From: Candidatus Cloacimonadota bacterium
Lineage (GTDB): Bacteria; Cloacimonadota; Cloacimonadia; Cloacimonadales; Cloacimonadaceae
Direction: 5' to 3'
Assembly (NCBI GenBank): GCA_027318525.1
Contig: DAHVPA010000081.1
Location: 1-7,996, forward strand
Length of the DNA: 7,996 nucleotides
Part shown: positions 1-6,196 of the stretch, one piece after another
Numbering within the stretch: the first letter of the stretch is position 1
Layout of the letters: the number at the start of each line of letters is the position of its first letter
Translations under genes and position numbers: made by a program
Notes under the pieces: generated by a model
The model's database searches: none
Told to the model about the DNA's origin: nothing
The model's input: only the letters and a program-made list of their open reading frames with translations

Positions 1-134
1 CTATCAACGCTGACCCTGTGGCAGAAAAACTGATGAAGCTGATTGATATGCTGGAAGATTTGGATGATGTTCAAAAGGTTTACGCCAACTTCGAATTCTC
101 CGATGAAGTTATGGCAAAGTTAAATCAGGACTGA
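1..134 (+). CDS. YebC/PmpR-family regulatory protein, C-terminal fragment
   Basis: This is the last 43 codons of a gene whose start lies left of the window. The reading frame begins at base 3 and stops at TGA 132-134. The end of the protein contains LEDLDDVQKVYANFEF, the C-terminal signature of the YebC/PmpR family (LedxDDVqxVyxNf). Family members are about 240-250 residues long. They are known as DNA-binding regulators, and more recent work links some of them to ribosome function at proline-rich stretches. Which role applies cannot be decided from a fragment. A yebC-ruvC-ruvA order is common in bacteria, and the ruvC reading frame begins at or just after this stop codon, which suggests translational coupling. 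Family assignment is fairly sure even though only about a sixth of the protein is visible. Confidence 0.88.
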   Translation, partial: INADPVAEKLMKLIDMLEDLDDVQKVYANFEFSDEVMAKLNQD

Positions 135-640
135 TAACCAAGCTGGACAATAAAATAAGCGCTCCTTACAGAATCATCGGGATAGATCCCGGCAGCAGAT
201 TCTGCGGATATGGACTTTTGGAGATTGAGAAGCGAAAAATCGTGGCAGCAGGCTGCGAAGTTATTCATATTGACGACAGGAAACCGCTTACCCAAAGGCT
301 ATGCGTTATATATGAAGAAATCAGAAAAGTGCTGGAGCAATTCAAGCCAGACTTTGCATCGGTAGAAACCATGTTTTTCGGAAAGAACTTTCAGGGTATC
401 TTCTCACTGGGTCACGCCAGAGGAGTGATATTATTAGCTCTGGCTCAAGCCTCCATCCCCATTTTTGAATATTCACCCAGAGAAGTAAAGAAAGCGGTGG
501 TGGGCAATGGCAATGCCTCAAAGCTTCAGGTCAGATATATGATTGAGCAGTTGTTGCCAATCTCCAAAGAAAAACTTACTTCTGATGCAGCAGACGCTCT
601 GGCGATTGCTTTGTGTCATTACAACCGCAACAGGTATTAG
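134..640 (+). CDS. ruvC: Crossover junction endodeoxyribonuclease RuvC (start codon uncertain)
   Basis: RuvC is the dimeric, Mg-dependent nuclease that cuts Holliday junctions symmetrically, working with RuvAB. The protein shows the RuvC order of motifs. GIDPGS has its catalytic Asp at 185-187, SVETMFF has its Glu at 365-367, and SDAADALAIALCH has two Asp at 584-586 and 593-595. The DNA-contact segment KKAVVGNGNASK is also intact. The frame is open from base 107, but no ATG, GTG or TTG occurs before the first catalytic Asp. The first conventional codon is TTG at 218, which would delete the GIDPGS motif, so a start there is rejected. The coordinates use ATA at 134, which overlaps the preceding TGA by one base and gives about 168 residues, normal for RuvC. 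CTG at 143 (AGGA 12 bases upstream) is an alternative. One A-to-G change at 136 would give a classic TGATG overlap. The function is secure; the start is not. Confidence 0.85.
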   Translation: MTKLDNKISAPYRIIGIDPGSRFCGYGLLEIEKRKIVAAGCEVIHIDDRKPLTQRLCVIYEEIRKVLEQFKPDFASVETMFFGKNFQGIFSLGHARGVILLALAQASIPIFEYSPREVKKAVVGNGNASKLQVRYMIEQLLPISKEKLTSDAADALAIALCHYNRNRY

Positions 641-644
641 AAAA

Positions 645-1250
645 ATGCTCAGCTATCTTTCAGGAACACTCACGGAAAAACAACCGACTTCTATAATTAT
701 AGATATACAGGGAATGGGCTTTGAAGTAAAAATACCTCTCAGCACCTATGAAAAATTGCCGTCTCTCAATCAGACCTGTTCTGTCTATACTCATCTATAC
801 CTAAGCCTTAGTCAGGATGAGATGAGGTTATATGGGTTTTATAGTTTGGCTGAAAAGACGCTGTTTATCAAGCTGATATCAATATCCGGAATTGGACCCA
901 AGATTGCCCTCTCCGTCTTATCTTCGATGAGTATTGGAATGTTTATTAAAGCAGTCAGAACAGAAGAAGAGGGATTATTATCCAAAGTCCCTGGCATTGG
1001 AAAAAAAACAGCCCAAAGAATCATAATTGAGCTTAAAGATGAAGTTCTTAAAATGGCAGACCTGTTGGGAGATGATGAAAGGACAGGATTGGATGCCGGA
1101 TTTGCTGAAGTGGAAAAAGCGCTACTCGCACTTGGATATAACAGCAAAGATATTGGTAAAGCCATTGCAGCAATGAACGACAGTGATAAAAACCAGCCGG
1201 TGGAACAACAAATCAAAAAAATCATCCGCATAATTTATCAGAAAGCCTAA
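645..1250 (+). CDS. ruvA: Holliday junction branch migration complex subunit RuvA
   Basis: RuvA forms tetramers that hold the four-way junction open and load the RuvB motor. The 201-residue product matches the usual length (E. coli about 203). Domain I (about 1-63) begins MLSYLSGTL, typical of RuvA. It carries acidic residues D58 and E59 just before RLYGF, matching the acidic pin that separates strands. Domain II has two helix-hairpin-helix motifs, around ISISGIGPKIA (79-88) and VPGIGKKTAQR (115-125). Domain III, the RuvB-binding helical bundle, spans about 153-200, after a linker rich in acidic residues. The ATG at 645 is chosen because it gives the family N-terminus. A longer frame from TTG 543 would lie inside ruvC. 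The start is 4 bases after the ruvC stop, in an A-rich spacer with no clear Shine-Dalgarno sequence. ruvB is not in the window. Confidence 0.96.
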   Translation: MLSYLSGTLTEKQPTSIIIDIQGMGFEVKIPLSTYEKLPSLNQTCSVYTHLYLSLSQDEMRLYGFYSLAEKTLFIKLISISGIGPKIALSVLSSMSIGMFIKAVRTEEEGLLSKVPGIGKKTAQRIIIELKDEVLKMADLLGDDERTGLDAGFAEVEKALLALGYNSKDIGKAIAAMNDSDKNQPVEQQIKKIIRIIYQKA

Positions 1251-1251
1251 G

Positions 1252-2571
1252 ATGAATCTCAGACACGAAGCATTTGACATCATAGCTAAAGTATTGAAGA
1301 ATAACGAATATTCTGACAATCTTCTGCAGCAAAAAGCTCGTAAAATCAGACAATCCAGTGGAGAATCCCCGGCATTTTTATATCAAATAGTGAAAGGAAC
1401 CATCAAATATAAGCTGCACCTCGACTATATCTGCCGTAAGTTTACCGAAACTGAGAAATATGAGAAAACGGACATCAAGGTCAAAGCTCTTTTATTTATG
1501 GGGCTGTATCAGCTAAAGTTTATGGCATCGGTTCCCGACCATGCCGCCATCAATGAAACGGTGGAACTGGCTAAGGAAACAGTGGGAGAAGGAATCGCAG
1601 GATTTATTAATTCAGTTCTGAGGTCTTTTCAACGTAACCCCGAGATCAGGTTTCCTGAAGACAGTATAGATAGAATTGCCTTTGAACACTCGTTTCCTCC
1701 CGAACTGATTAAAATATGGATAGATAATTGGGGTGAAGAAAAAACAGAACTACTTGCAATGTCTTTCAACGAGCCATCCAAACTACACCTGAGGGTCAAT
1801 ACTTTGGCAACCGACCAGGTAAAATTGCTGGGCTACCTTTCCAAAAGGAATATCGCCTGTAGACCAAGTTCTGCCAGCAACAATGTGATTGTATGTGAAA
1901 ACGGATATGAAGCCCTGGAAGATGTCGCCTTCTCGGAAGGATACTATTCAGTTCAGGATACATCAGCTGCCTTGATAGTCGAATTGCTCGATCCCAACCC
2001 GGGTGACTATGTCCTTGATTTATTTGCAGCTCCCGGAGGGAAATGTACCTATATCGCCGAGTTGCTCAAAAACTCAGGAGAAGTGGTTGCTGTGGATAAA
2101 TCCCCTGCTAAGATGAAGCTTCTGAAACAGGCAGTGGAACGTCTACAAATCGAGAATGTAAAAATTGTGGTAGAAGATGCTTTCAGGTATGGTCCCATTG
2201 CACCCGCCTTTCATAAAGTATTAGTGGATGCTCCATGTTCCGGCTGGGGAGTTTTGGGCAGAAAAGCTGATTTACGCTGGCAATCACACCAAGATATACC
2301 ACAACTACTTAAATTGCAGGAGAAAGCTCTGAGTTATGCAGCAGGCTTTGTTAAGAAAGAAGGATTTATGATCTATTCTACCTGCACAATGAATCCGGAT
2401 GAAAATGAAAATATGGTGCGCCAATTCTTGCTGAAAAATAAACAGTTTGAGCTTGTCAAAGCTGAGACCAAACTAAATCCCGTCTACGACAAGGAAGGCT
2501 ATTTTATGTCGGTTCCATTTTTGCACAACATGGACGGTGCATTTGCCGCCAAGATGATGAAAGTGAAGTGA
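1252..2571 (+). CDS. rsmB: 16S rRNA (cytosine(967)-C(5))-methyltransferase RsmB
   Basis: RsmB (Sun/RrmB) uses S-adenosylmethionine to methylate C967 of 16S rRNA. The 439-residue length fits the family. Residues about 1-130 form a NusB-like RNA-binding domain (starts MNLRHEAFDI; contains DHAAINETVELAK near 96-108). The Rossmann methyltransferase domain follows. Motif I is DLFAAPGGK at 256-264 (SAM binding). Motif IV is DAPCSGWGVLGRKADLRW from 326, with C329. Motif VI is YSTCTMNPDENE from 375, with C378, the expected catalytic nucleophile. Having both cysteines about 49 residues apart is the RNA m5C methyltransferase signature. The N-terminal NusB domain separates RsmB from RsmF and NSUN relatives. 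The ATG lies one base after the ruvA stop, indicating an operon. No strong ribosome binding site is visible. Confidence 0.95.
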   Translation: MNLRHEAFDIIAKVLKNNEYSDNLLQQKARKIRQSSGESPAFLYQIVKGTIKYKLHLDYICRKFTETEKYEKTDIKVKALLFMGLYQLKFMASVPDHAAINETVELAKETVGEGIAGFINSVLRSFQRNPEIRFPEDSIDRIAFEHSFPPELIKIWIDNWGEEKTELLAMSFNEPSKLHLRVNTLATDQVKLLGYLSKRNIACRPSSASNNVIVCENGYEALEDVAFSEGYYSVQDTSAALIVELLDPNPGDYVLDLFAAPGGKCTYIAELLKNSGEVVAVDKSPAKMKLLKQAVERLQIENVKIVVEDAFRYGPIAPAFHKVLVDAPCSGWGVLGRKADLRWQSHQDIPQLLKLQEKALSYAAGFVKKEGFMIYSTCTMNPDENENMVRQFLLKNKQFELVKAETKLNPVYDKEGYFMSVPFLHNMDGAFAAKMMKVK

Positions 2572-2575
2572 TGAT

Positions 2576-3148
2576 ATGGAAAAGGGCAAGTTAAAGTTAT
2601 ACGGATATTATCTGGGGATCGGTTTGGGGATAATATTGGTGGTTGCCTTTATCACCAGCCAAATTATTATGCCTCTCATGTTTGGAAAACCAAAAAGCAT
2701 TGAAGTGCCGAATCTGGTTAGTGTCTCCAGCAGTCAGGCAAAGAATATCCTCGCCGACAAAAAACTCCATGCTGTAGTTAAAGACAGCACCTGGTCTGAT
2801 GAAGTGGAGAGAGGATTTGTAGTTTCGCAAAAACCTGCAGCCGGTGATTTTATCGAACCTGATGGGACGGTATATTTGGAGATTAGCAGAGGTTCAAAGT
2901 TTGTAAAAGTTCCGGAATTGATCGGTTTAAATGTCCAGGCAGCCTGGATGCTATTGAATAATTATAACTTAAGATTTGTAGTTGCTGATTCGCTTTTCTC
3001 AGAACGTTACCCGGTGAATACAGTTGTGCAATCCTCACCGTCTGCCGGAGAACGGGTAGAGCGCAGAACAAAAATCAAACTATTCATCAGCCGTGGAGAA
3101 AGCGCTTATGCTGATACACTCTCAACAGGCGATGACTATAACTATTGA
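2576..3148 (+). CDS. Membrane-anchored protein with two PASTA domains
   Basis: This is a 190-residue protein. A short lysine-bearing N-terminus (K3, K5, K7) is followed by one hydrophobic segment at about 11-36, predicting a single-pass inner-membrane anchor with the rest outside the cytoplasm. Two PASTA repeats follow. The first (about 41-106) begins IEVPNLVSVSSSQAKNIL and contains VVSQKPAAGDFI. The second (about 108-174) begins FVKVPELIGLNVQAAWMLL and contains VVQSSPSAGERV. The QxPxxG-like turn and the closing I-S-R-G strand occur in both. PASTA domains are known to bind peptidoglycan fragments or beta-lactams when attached to Ser/Thr kinases or penicillin-binding proteins. Here no kinase or transpeptidase domain is present. 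The last 16 residues are acidic and polar and probably disordered. The ATG starts 4 bases after the rsmB stop. A role in cell-wall sensing or scaffolding is inference only. Confidence 0.9.
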   Translation: MEKGKLKLYGYYLGIGLGIILVVAFITSQIIMPLMFGKPKSIEVPNLVSVSSSQAKNILADKKLHAVVKDSTWSDEVERGFVVSQKPAAGDFIEPDGTVYLEISRGSKFVKVPELIGLNVQAAWMLLNNYNLRFVVADSLFSERYPVNTVVQSSPSAGERVERRTKIKLFISRGESAYADTLSTGDDYNY

Positions 3149-3153
3149 ACTTC

Positions 3154-3182
3154 TTGACAGAAAAGGCAGAGTTTAAGTTTAT
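3154..3182 (+). promoter_or_regulatory. Probable sigma70-type promoter for the tRNA-Arg gene
   Basis: A perfect consensus -35 hexamer, TTGACA, lies at 3154-3159. Seventeen bases downstream is GTTTAT (3177-3182), a weak -10 matching the consensus at three of six positions. This predicts a start near 3189, a few bases before the mature tRNA end at 3195. A better -10-like hexamer, CATAAT (3186-3191), sits 26 bases from the -35, too far for a standard promoter. The box begins 6 bases after the PASTA gene stop. No terminator separates them, so the tRNA may also be co-transcribed with the upstream operon. Confidence 0.5.
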
Positions 3183-3194
3183 GAGCATAATTAT

Positions 3195-3271
3195 GCGCCC
3201 TTGGCTCAACTGGATAGAGCATCTGACTACGGATCAGAAGGTTAGGGGTTCGAATCCCTTAGGGCGTGCCA
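3195..3271 (+). tRNA. tRNA-Arg (anticodon ACG)
   Basis: This 77-base sequence folds as a complete cloverleaf. The acceptor stem is GCGCCCT (3195-3201) against AGGGCGT (3261-3267). The D-stem is GCTC/GAGC (3204-3207 with 3217-3220). The anticodon stem is TCTGA/TCAGA (3222-3226 with 3234-3238), with loop CTACGGA holding anticodon ACG at 3229-3231. The variable loop is AGGTT. The T-arm is AGGGG-TTCGAAT-CCCTT (3244-3260). The discriminator is G3268 and CCA is encoded (3269-3271). ACG, normally edited to ICG, reads CGU, CGC and CGA arginine codons. The terminal acceptor pair is a G1:U72 wobble rather than a Watson-Crick pair; everything else looks functional. Confidence 0.97.
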
Positions 3272-3277
3272 CTTTTT

Positions 3278-3303
3278 GCCAGCTGCGGCTGGCTCTTTTT
3301 TTT
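3278..3303 (+). terminator. Rho-independent terminator after tRNA-Arg
   Basis: A perfect 6-base-pair GC-rich stem, GCCAGC (3278-3283) and GCTGGC (3288-3293), closes a TGCG loop. It is followed by TC and a run of eight T (3296-3303). It starts 6 bases after the tRNA CCA and is the natural end of the tRNA transcript, and of any transcript reading in from the ruv-rsmB-PASTA operon. Its T-run ends 11 bases before the ATG of the ABC transporter gene, leaving no visible room for a separate promoter in between. Confidence 0.88.
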
Positions 3304-3314
3304 GGATCTAAGTT

Positions 3315-5240
3315 ATGAGAGACGAACAGAATTCCTTGAGCAATCTGCGGCGCATTTATGCAATAATGTTCAGATACTGGCCCTACGTTGTGGGTGGAGT
3401 ATTTACCATGCTGTGTTATGCAGCTATGAACGGTATCAGCATTACAATGGTCGTGCCTGTCCTGGACATTGTGCTAAAACCGCATAATAACCCCATTGTC
3501 TACAATTCTATAAGTGAACTATTTGAAGCTATTGTTAGCAATTTAAGTCTATTTTTTGCTGAACAGTCATCTTTGTTTGATTTTGCAAGCATCAGAAACT
3601 CAGCCTTATTGGGAGATCTGAAAGCTGTATTGCTCTCCACAAAACCCTATATTGTCCTTGAAGCTGTCAGCATAGTTGTAATTGTTTTGTTTATGCTGAA
3701 GAACCTCTTCTTTTATCTTAACAAGTTCATGTTCACTAATCTACGGGGTAGATCTGTAAGAGATATCAGGGCACTAATGTTTGAAAAGTATCTTTCCCAA
3801 TCCCTTGCATTTTTCAATCTAAACCGCGTTGGAGATTCCCAAGTGCGACTGGACAATGATGTCACAATTGTAAGCAATGAGTTTATCTCAAACCTATTTT
3901 TAGTTTTGCGTGACATGATGGTTATGCTGTCTTGCATGGCAGTGGCTTATTTTATGAATCCCCGCTTGTTTCTAATCAGCCTGCTGGTAACACCAATATT
4001 TGCGTTATCAGTAAGTTATATCGGGAAGAAGATAAAAAAGTATGCCAAAAGAATTCAGGCACAGTATTCCAGTATGTTTTCTCAAGTAGAAGAAGCCTTG
4101 AATAGTATGAAGATTGTCAAAGCTTTTGCCAAAGAAGATTTTGAACTTACCAATTACAAGATAATCAATAACCGTTATCGAAAACTCTGGCAAAAAGTGG
4201 AAATGTATAATGCCCTGAACCTTCCTATCAGTGAGATAAGCAGTGCTGTGATCGGGGTAGTGTTGTTACTGGTTGCCGGCAAACAGATAGTAACTCCCGG
4301 AAGCAACTTTTCACTGGGTGAGTTCACGGCTTTTCTGATTGCCATATTTTCCACTTTACATCCATTAAAGACGCTAACCAAGGCTTATGCTGATATCAAA
4401 AAAGCTCTTATTTCTTTGGAAAGAATCTCATACATCCTTAATCTGAAAACAGAAATCAAAGAAGTAGCAAATCCGATAGATAAGAATGACTTTATATCCG
4501 AAATTGCATTTAAAAATGTAAGCTTTCAATATGGAAAGAACAAGTGGGTATTACGAAACGTCAATCTACAAATAGAAAAAGGATCTAAAACAGCAATCAT
4601 TGGATCAAGCGGTTCTGGAAAAACTACTCTTGCCAATCTACTGAACAGGATGTATGATACATCTGAAGGTGTAATTGAGATAGATGGCGTCCCCATAACA
4701 CAATTTAAACTAAAGAACTTGCGAGGGTTGTTTGGAGTGGTCCCTCAGGAATCTCAGCTCTTTTCCAATACAGTTTCATACAACATTCAATATGGGAATC
4801 AGAGCATCCTGGATGAAAAACAAATAAAGCAAGCTGCAGAAGTGGCTTATGCGGATGAATTTATCGAGCAGTTCCCAGATAAGTATGAACATATGTTACA
4901 GATTAAAGGTTCAGACCTTTCCGGTGGGCAGAAACAAAGATTGTGCATAGCCAGAGCAATCGCTGCCAATCCCCCGATTTTAATTTTTGATGAAGCGACA
5001 TCTGCGCTGGACTCGGATTCAGAACGAAAAGTCCAGGAGGCTATAGACAGGGCAACACAAAATAGGACTGTAATAGTAATAGCACATCGTCTTTCTACAA
5101 TCCTTACAGCAGATAAAATCGTGGTTATGGACAAGGGAGAAATTGTGGGAATTGGTCCTCATGAACATTTAATAAAATCCTGCAAGCGTTATCAATCTTT
5201 ATATAATTTACAGTTCAGTCATGTTCAGATAGGTGAGTAA
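3315..5240 (+). CDS. MsbA-like ABC transporter, fused permease and ATPase
   Basis: This 641-residue half-transporter is expected to work as a homodimer in the inner membrane. The N-terminal domain (to about 355) has roughly six membrane segments, near 22-52, 112-136, 190-213, 216-236, 303-322 and 333-352. It also contains the exporter hallmark SQVEEALNSMKIVKAFAKED (256-275). The ATPase domain (about 395-620) is complete. Walker A is GSSGSGKT (430-437), the Q-loop has Q478, the signature is LSGGQ (535-539), and Walker B is ILIFDE (555-560). The D-loop is SALD and the switch His is H591. The family includes MsbA (lipid A-core flippase) and other lipid or peptide exporters. Three glycosyltransferase genes directly downstream favour export of a lipid-linked saccharide, but the substrate is inferred. 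Residues 53-110 form an unusually long stretch between the first two membrane segments. The ATG at 3315 follows a weak GGA (3304-3306). Confidence 0.92.
   Translation: MRDEQNSLSNLRRIYAIMFRYWPYVVGGVFTMLCYAAMNGISITMVVPVLDIVLKPHNNPIVYNSISELFEAIVSNLSLFFAEQSSLFDFASIRNSALLGDLKAVLLSTKPYIVLEAVSIVVIVLFMLKNLFFYLNKFMFTNLRGRSVRDIRALMFEKYLSQSLAFFNLNRVGDSQVRLDNDVTIVSNEFISNLFLVLRDMMVMLSCMAVAYFMNPRLFLISLLVTPIFALSVSYIGKKIKKYAKRIQAQYSSMFSQVEEALNSMKIVKAFAKEDFELTNYKIINNRYRKLWQKVEMYNALNLPISEISSAVIGVVLLLVAGKQIVTPGSNFSLGEFTAFLIAIFSTLHPLKTLTKAYADIKKALISLERISYILNLKTEIKEVANPIDKNDFISEIAFKNVSFQYGKNKWVLRNVNLQIEKGSKTAIIGSSGSGKTTLANLLNRMYDTSEGVIEIDGVPITQFKLKNLRGLFGVVPQESQLFSNTVSYNIQYGNQSILDEKQIKQAAEVAYADEFIEQFPDKYEHMLQIKGSDLSGGQKQRLCIARAIAANPPILIFDEATSALDSDSERKVQEAIDRATQNRTVIVIAHRLSTILTADKIVVMDKGEIVGIGPHEHLIKSCKRYQSLYNLQFSHVQIGE
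5231..5237 (+). promoter_or_regulatory. Ribosome binding site deciding the start of the 5242 gene
   Basis: AGGTGAG is the clearest Shine-Dalgarno-like sequence in the window. It lies within the last codons of the ABC transporter gene and 4 bases before ATG 5242. It contains the alternative GTG start at 5233, which would leave that start with no ribosome binding site. This supports ATG 5242 and implies translational coupling between the two genes. Confidence 0.6.
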
Positions 5241-5241
5241 A

Positions 5242-6189
5242 ATGAAAATCAGCGGCTTTTCCTTTGTCAGGAATGGAGTTAAACTTTATTATCCGGTTGT
5301 AGAAGCAATAAAGTCTATTTTACCAATATGCGATGAGTTTGTAATTGCTGTCGGAGAAGGCGATGCTGATGATACAACCAGAAATCAAATTATGGCGATA
5401 AACGACCCCAAAATCAGAGTAATTGATACGACCTGGGAGGAGAAATACTTCAAAAAAGGTATTATCAACTCCATCCAGACTGATATTGCTATGAAACAAT
5501 GTTCAGGTGACTGGTTGTTTTATCTGCAAGCTGATGAAGTTGTTCACGAAAAATATCTTCCGGTTATTAAGCAAAGGTGTGAACAACTGCTTGAAAATAA
5601 ACAAGTTGAAGGATTGCTTTTTGGCTATAAGCACTTTTGGGGAGATTATGATCATTACCATGACGGACATGGCTGGTATCCCAGTGAAATCAGAATTGTC
5701 CGCAACCTGCCCGAGATTCATTCATATCAAAGTGCACAATCGTTTCGTTTCTTTGATTCATACGACAATCCAAGACAAGAGACCGGAACCAGAAAACTGA
5801 ATGTTGCCAAGGTAGATGCAGAGATATATCATTACGGATGGGTTAGACCTCCGCAATTGATGCAGAATAAAAGCAAGGCACTCAACTCTATTCATTGGGG
5901 AATCGGCAGAGCTGAAGCTTTTTATAAAAATGAGAAGCCGTATTTCGATTATGGACCACTCAGTTCACTGGCAGTATTCAATGATACACATCCGGAAGTT
6001 ATGGCACGAATGATTAGTAATATCAACTGGAAGGATAAGCTTCAATACTCAGGGAAGCCTGATAAATCACGATTACCTCACAAACATGAAAGGCTGAAAT
6101 ATGTTTTGCTGAGTTGGATTGAAAAGCATCTGAATAATGGCAAACAGATAGGCGAATTCAAAAATTACAATCTTTTGAGGAACATCTGA
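5242..6189 (+). CDS. Glycosyltransferase, divergent GT-A (family 2-like)
   Basis: The product is 315 residues with no membrane segment or signal peptide, so it is probably cytosolic or peripheral. The N-terminus MKISGFSFVRNGVKLYYPVV, followed by DEFVIAVGEGDADDTT (31-46), matches the nucleotide-sugar-binding beginning of GT-A transferases (open strand, then xxxVGxSxDxT). The segment SGDWLFYLQADEVV (88-101) sits where GT2 enzymes carry the metal-binding DxD; here it reads Q-A-D. A distinctive aromatic and His-rich block follows, GYKHFWGDYDHYHDGHGWYP (128-147), then IRIVRN. IYHYGWVRPP (195-204) is probably the acceptor-side loop. I recognise the fold type but not a named enzyme. ATG 5242 is preferred over GTG 5233 because of AGGTGAG just upstream. 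The gene begins one base after the ABC transporter stop, so it probably belongs to the same glycolipid operon. Donor and acceptor sugars are unknown. Confidence 0.78.
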   Translation: MKISGFSFVRNGVKLYYPVVEAIKSILPICDEFVIAVGEGDADDTTRNQIMAINDPKIRVIDTTWEEKYFKKGIINSIQTDIAMKQCSGDWLFYLQADEVVHEKYLPVIKQRCEQLLENKQVEGLLFGYKHFWGDYDHYHDGHGWYPSEIRIVRNLPEIHSYQSAQSFRFFDSYDNPRQETGTRKLNVAKVDAEIYHYGWVRPPQLMQNKSKALNSIHWGIGRAEAFYKNEKPYFDYGPLSSLAVFNDTHPEVMARMISNINWKDKLQYSGKPDKSRLPHKHERLKYVLLSWIEKHLNNGKQIGEFKNYNLLRNI

Positions 6190-6196
6190 ACTTCTG

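Noticed and set aside
218..640. A short RuvC starting at TTG 218 (140 residues)
   Set aside because: It would lack the GIDPGS motif and first catalytic Asp, which are encoded intact just upstream in the same frame.
543..644. N-terminal extension of RuvA from TTG 543
   Set aside because: The extension lies wholly within the ruvC coding region and bears no RuvA similarity; ATG 645 gives the normal family N-terminus.
839..1319. Minus-strand frames opposite ruvA and rsmB
   Set aside because: They are antisense shadows of conserved genes with low-complexity Ser/Leu/Ile composition and no motifs; the same applies to the other minus-strand frames.
3186..3191. CATAAT as the -10 box of the tRNA promoter
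   Set aside because: It is 26 bases from the TTGACA box and overlaps the expected transcript start, so it does not fit a standard promoter.
3195..3314. The tRNA as an integration site with the glycosyltransferase cluster as a genomic island
   Set aside because: No integrase, no repeat of the tRNA 3' end in the window and no clear composition shift were seen; the neighbouring genes look like ordinary core envelope functions.
3266..3487. 73-codon frame running from the tRNA end into the ABC transporter gene
   Set aside because: It begins within the tRNA and crosses the terminator and the transporter start in another frame, with no recognisable protein features.
5507..5800. 97-codon plus-strand frame inside the 5242-6189 glycosyltransferase
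   Set aside because: It is an alternate frame of a well-supported gene with no domain or ribosome binding site of its own.
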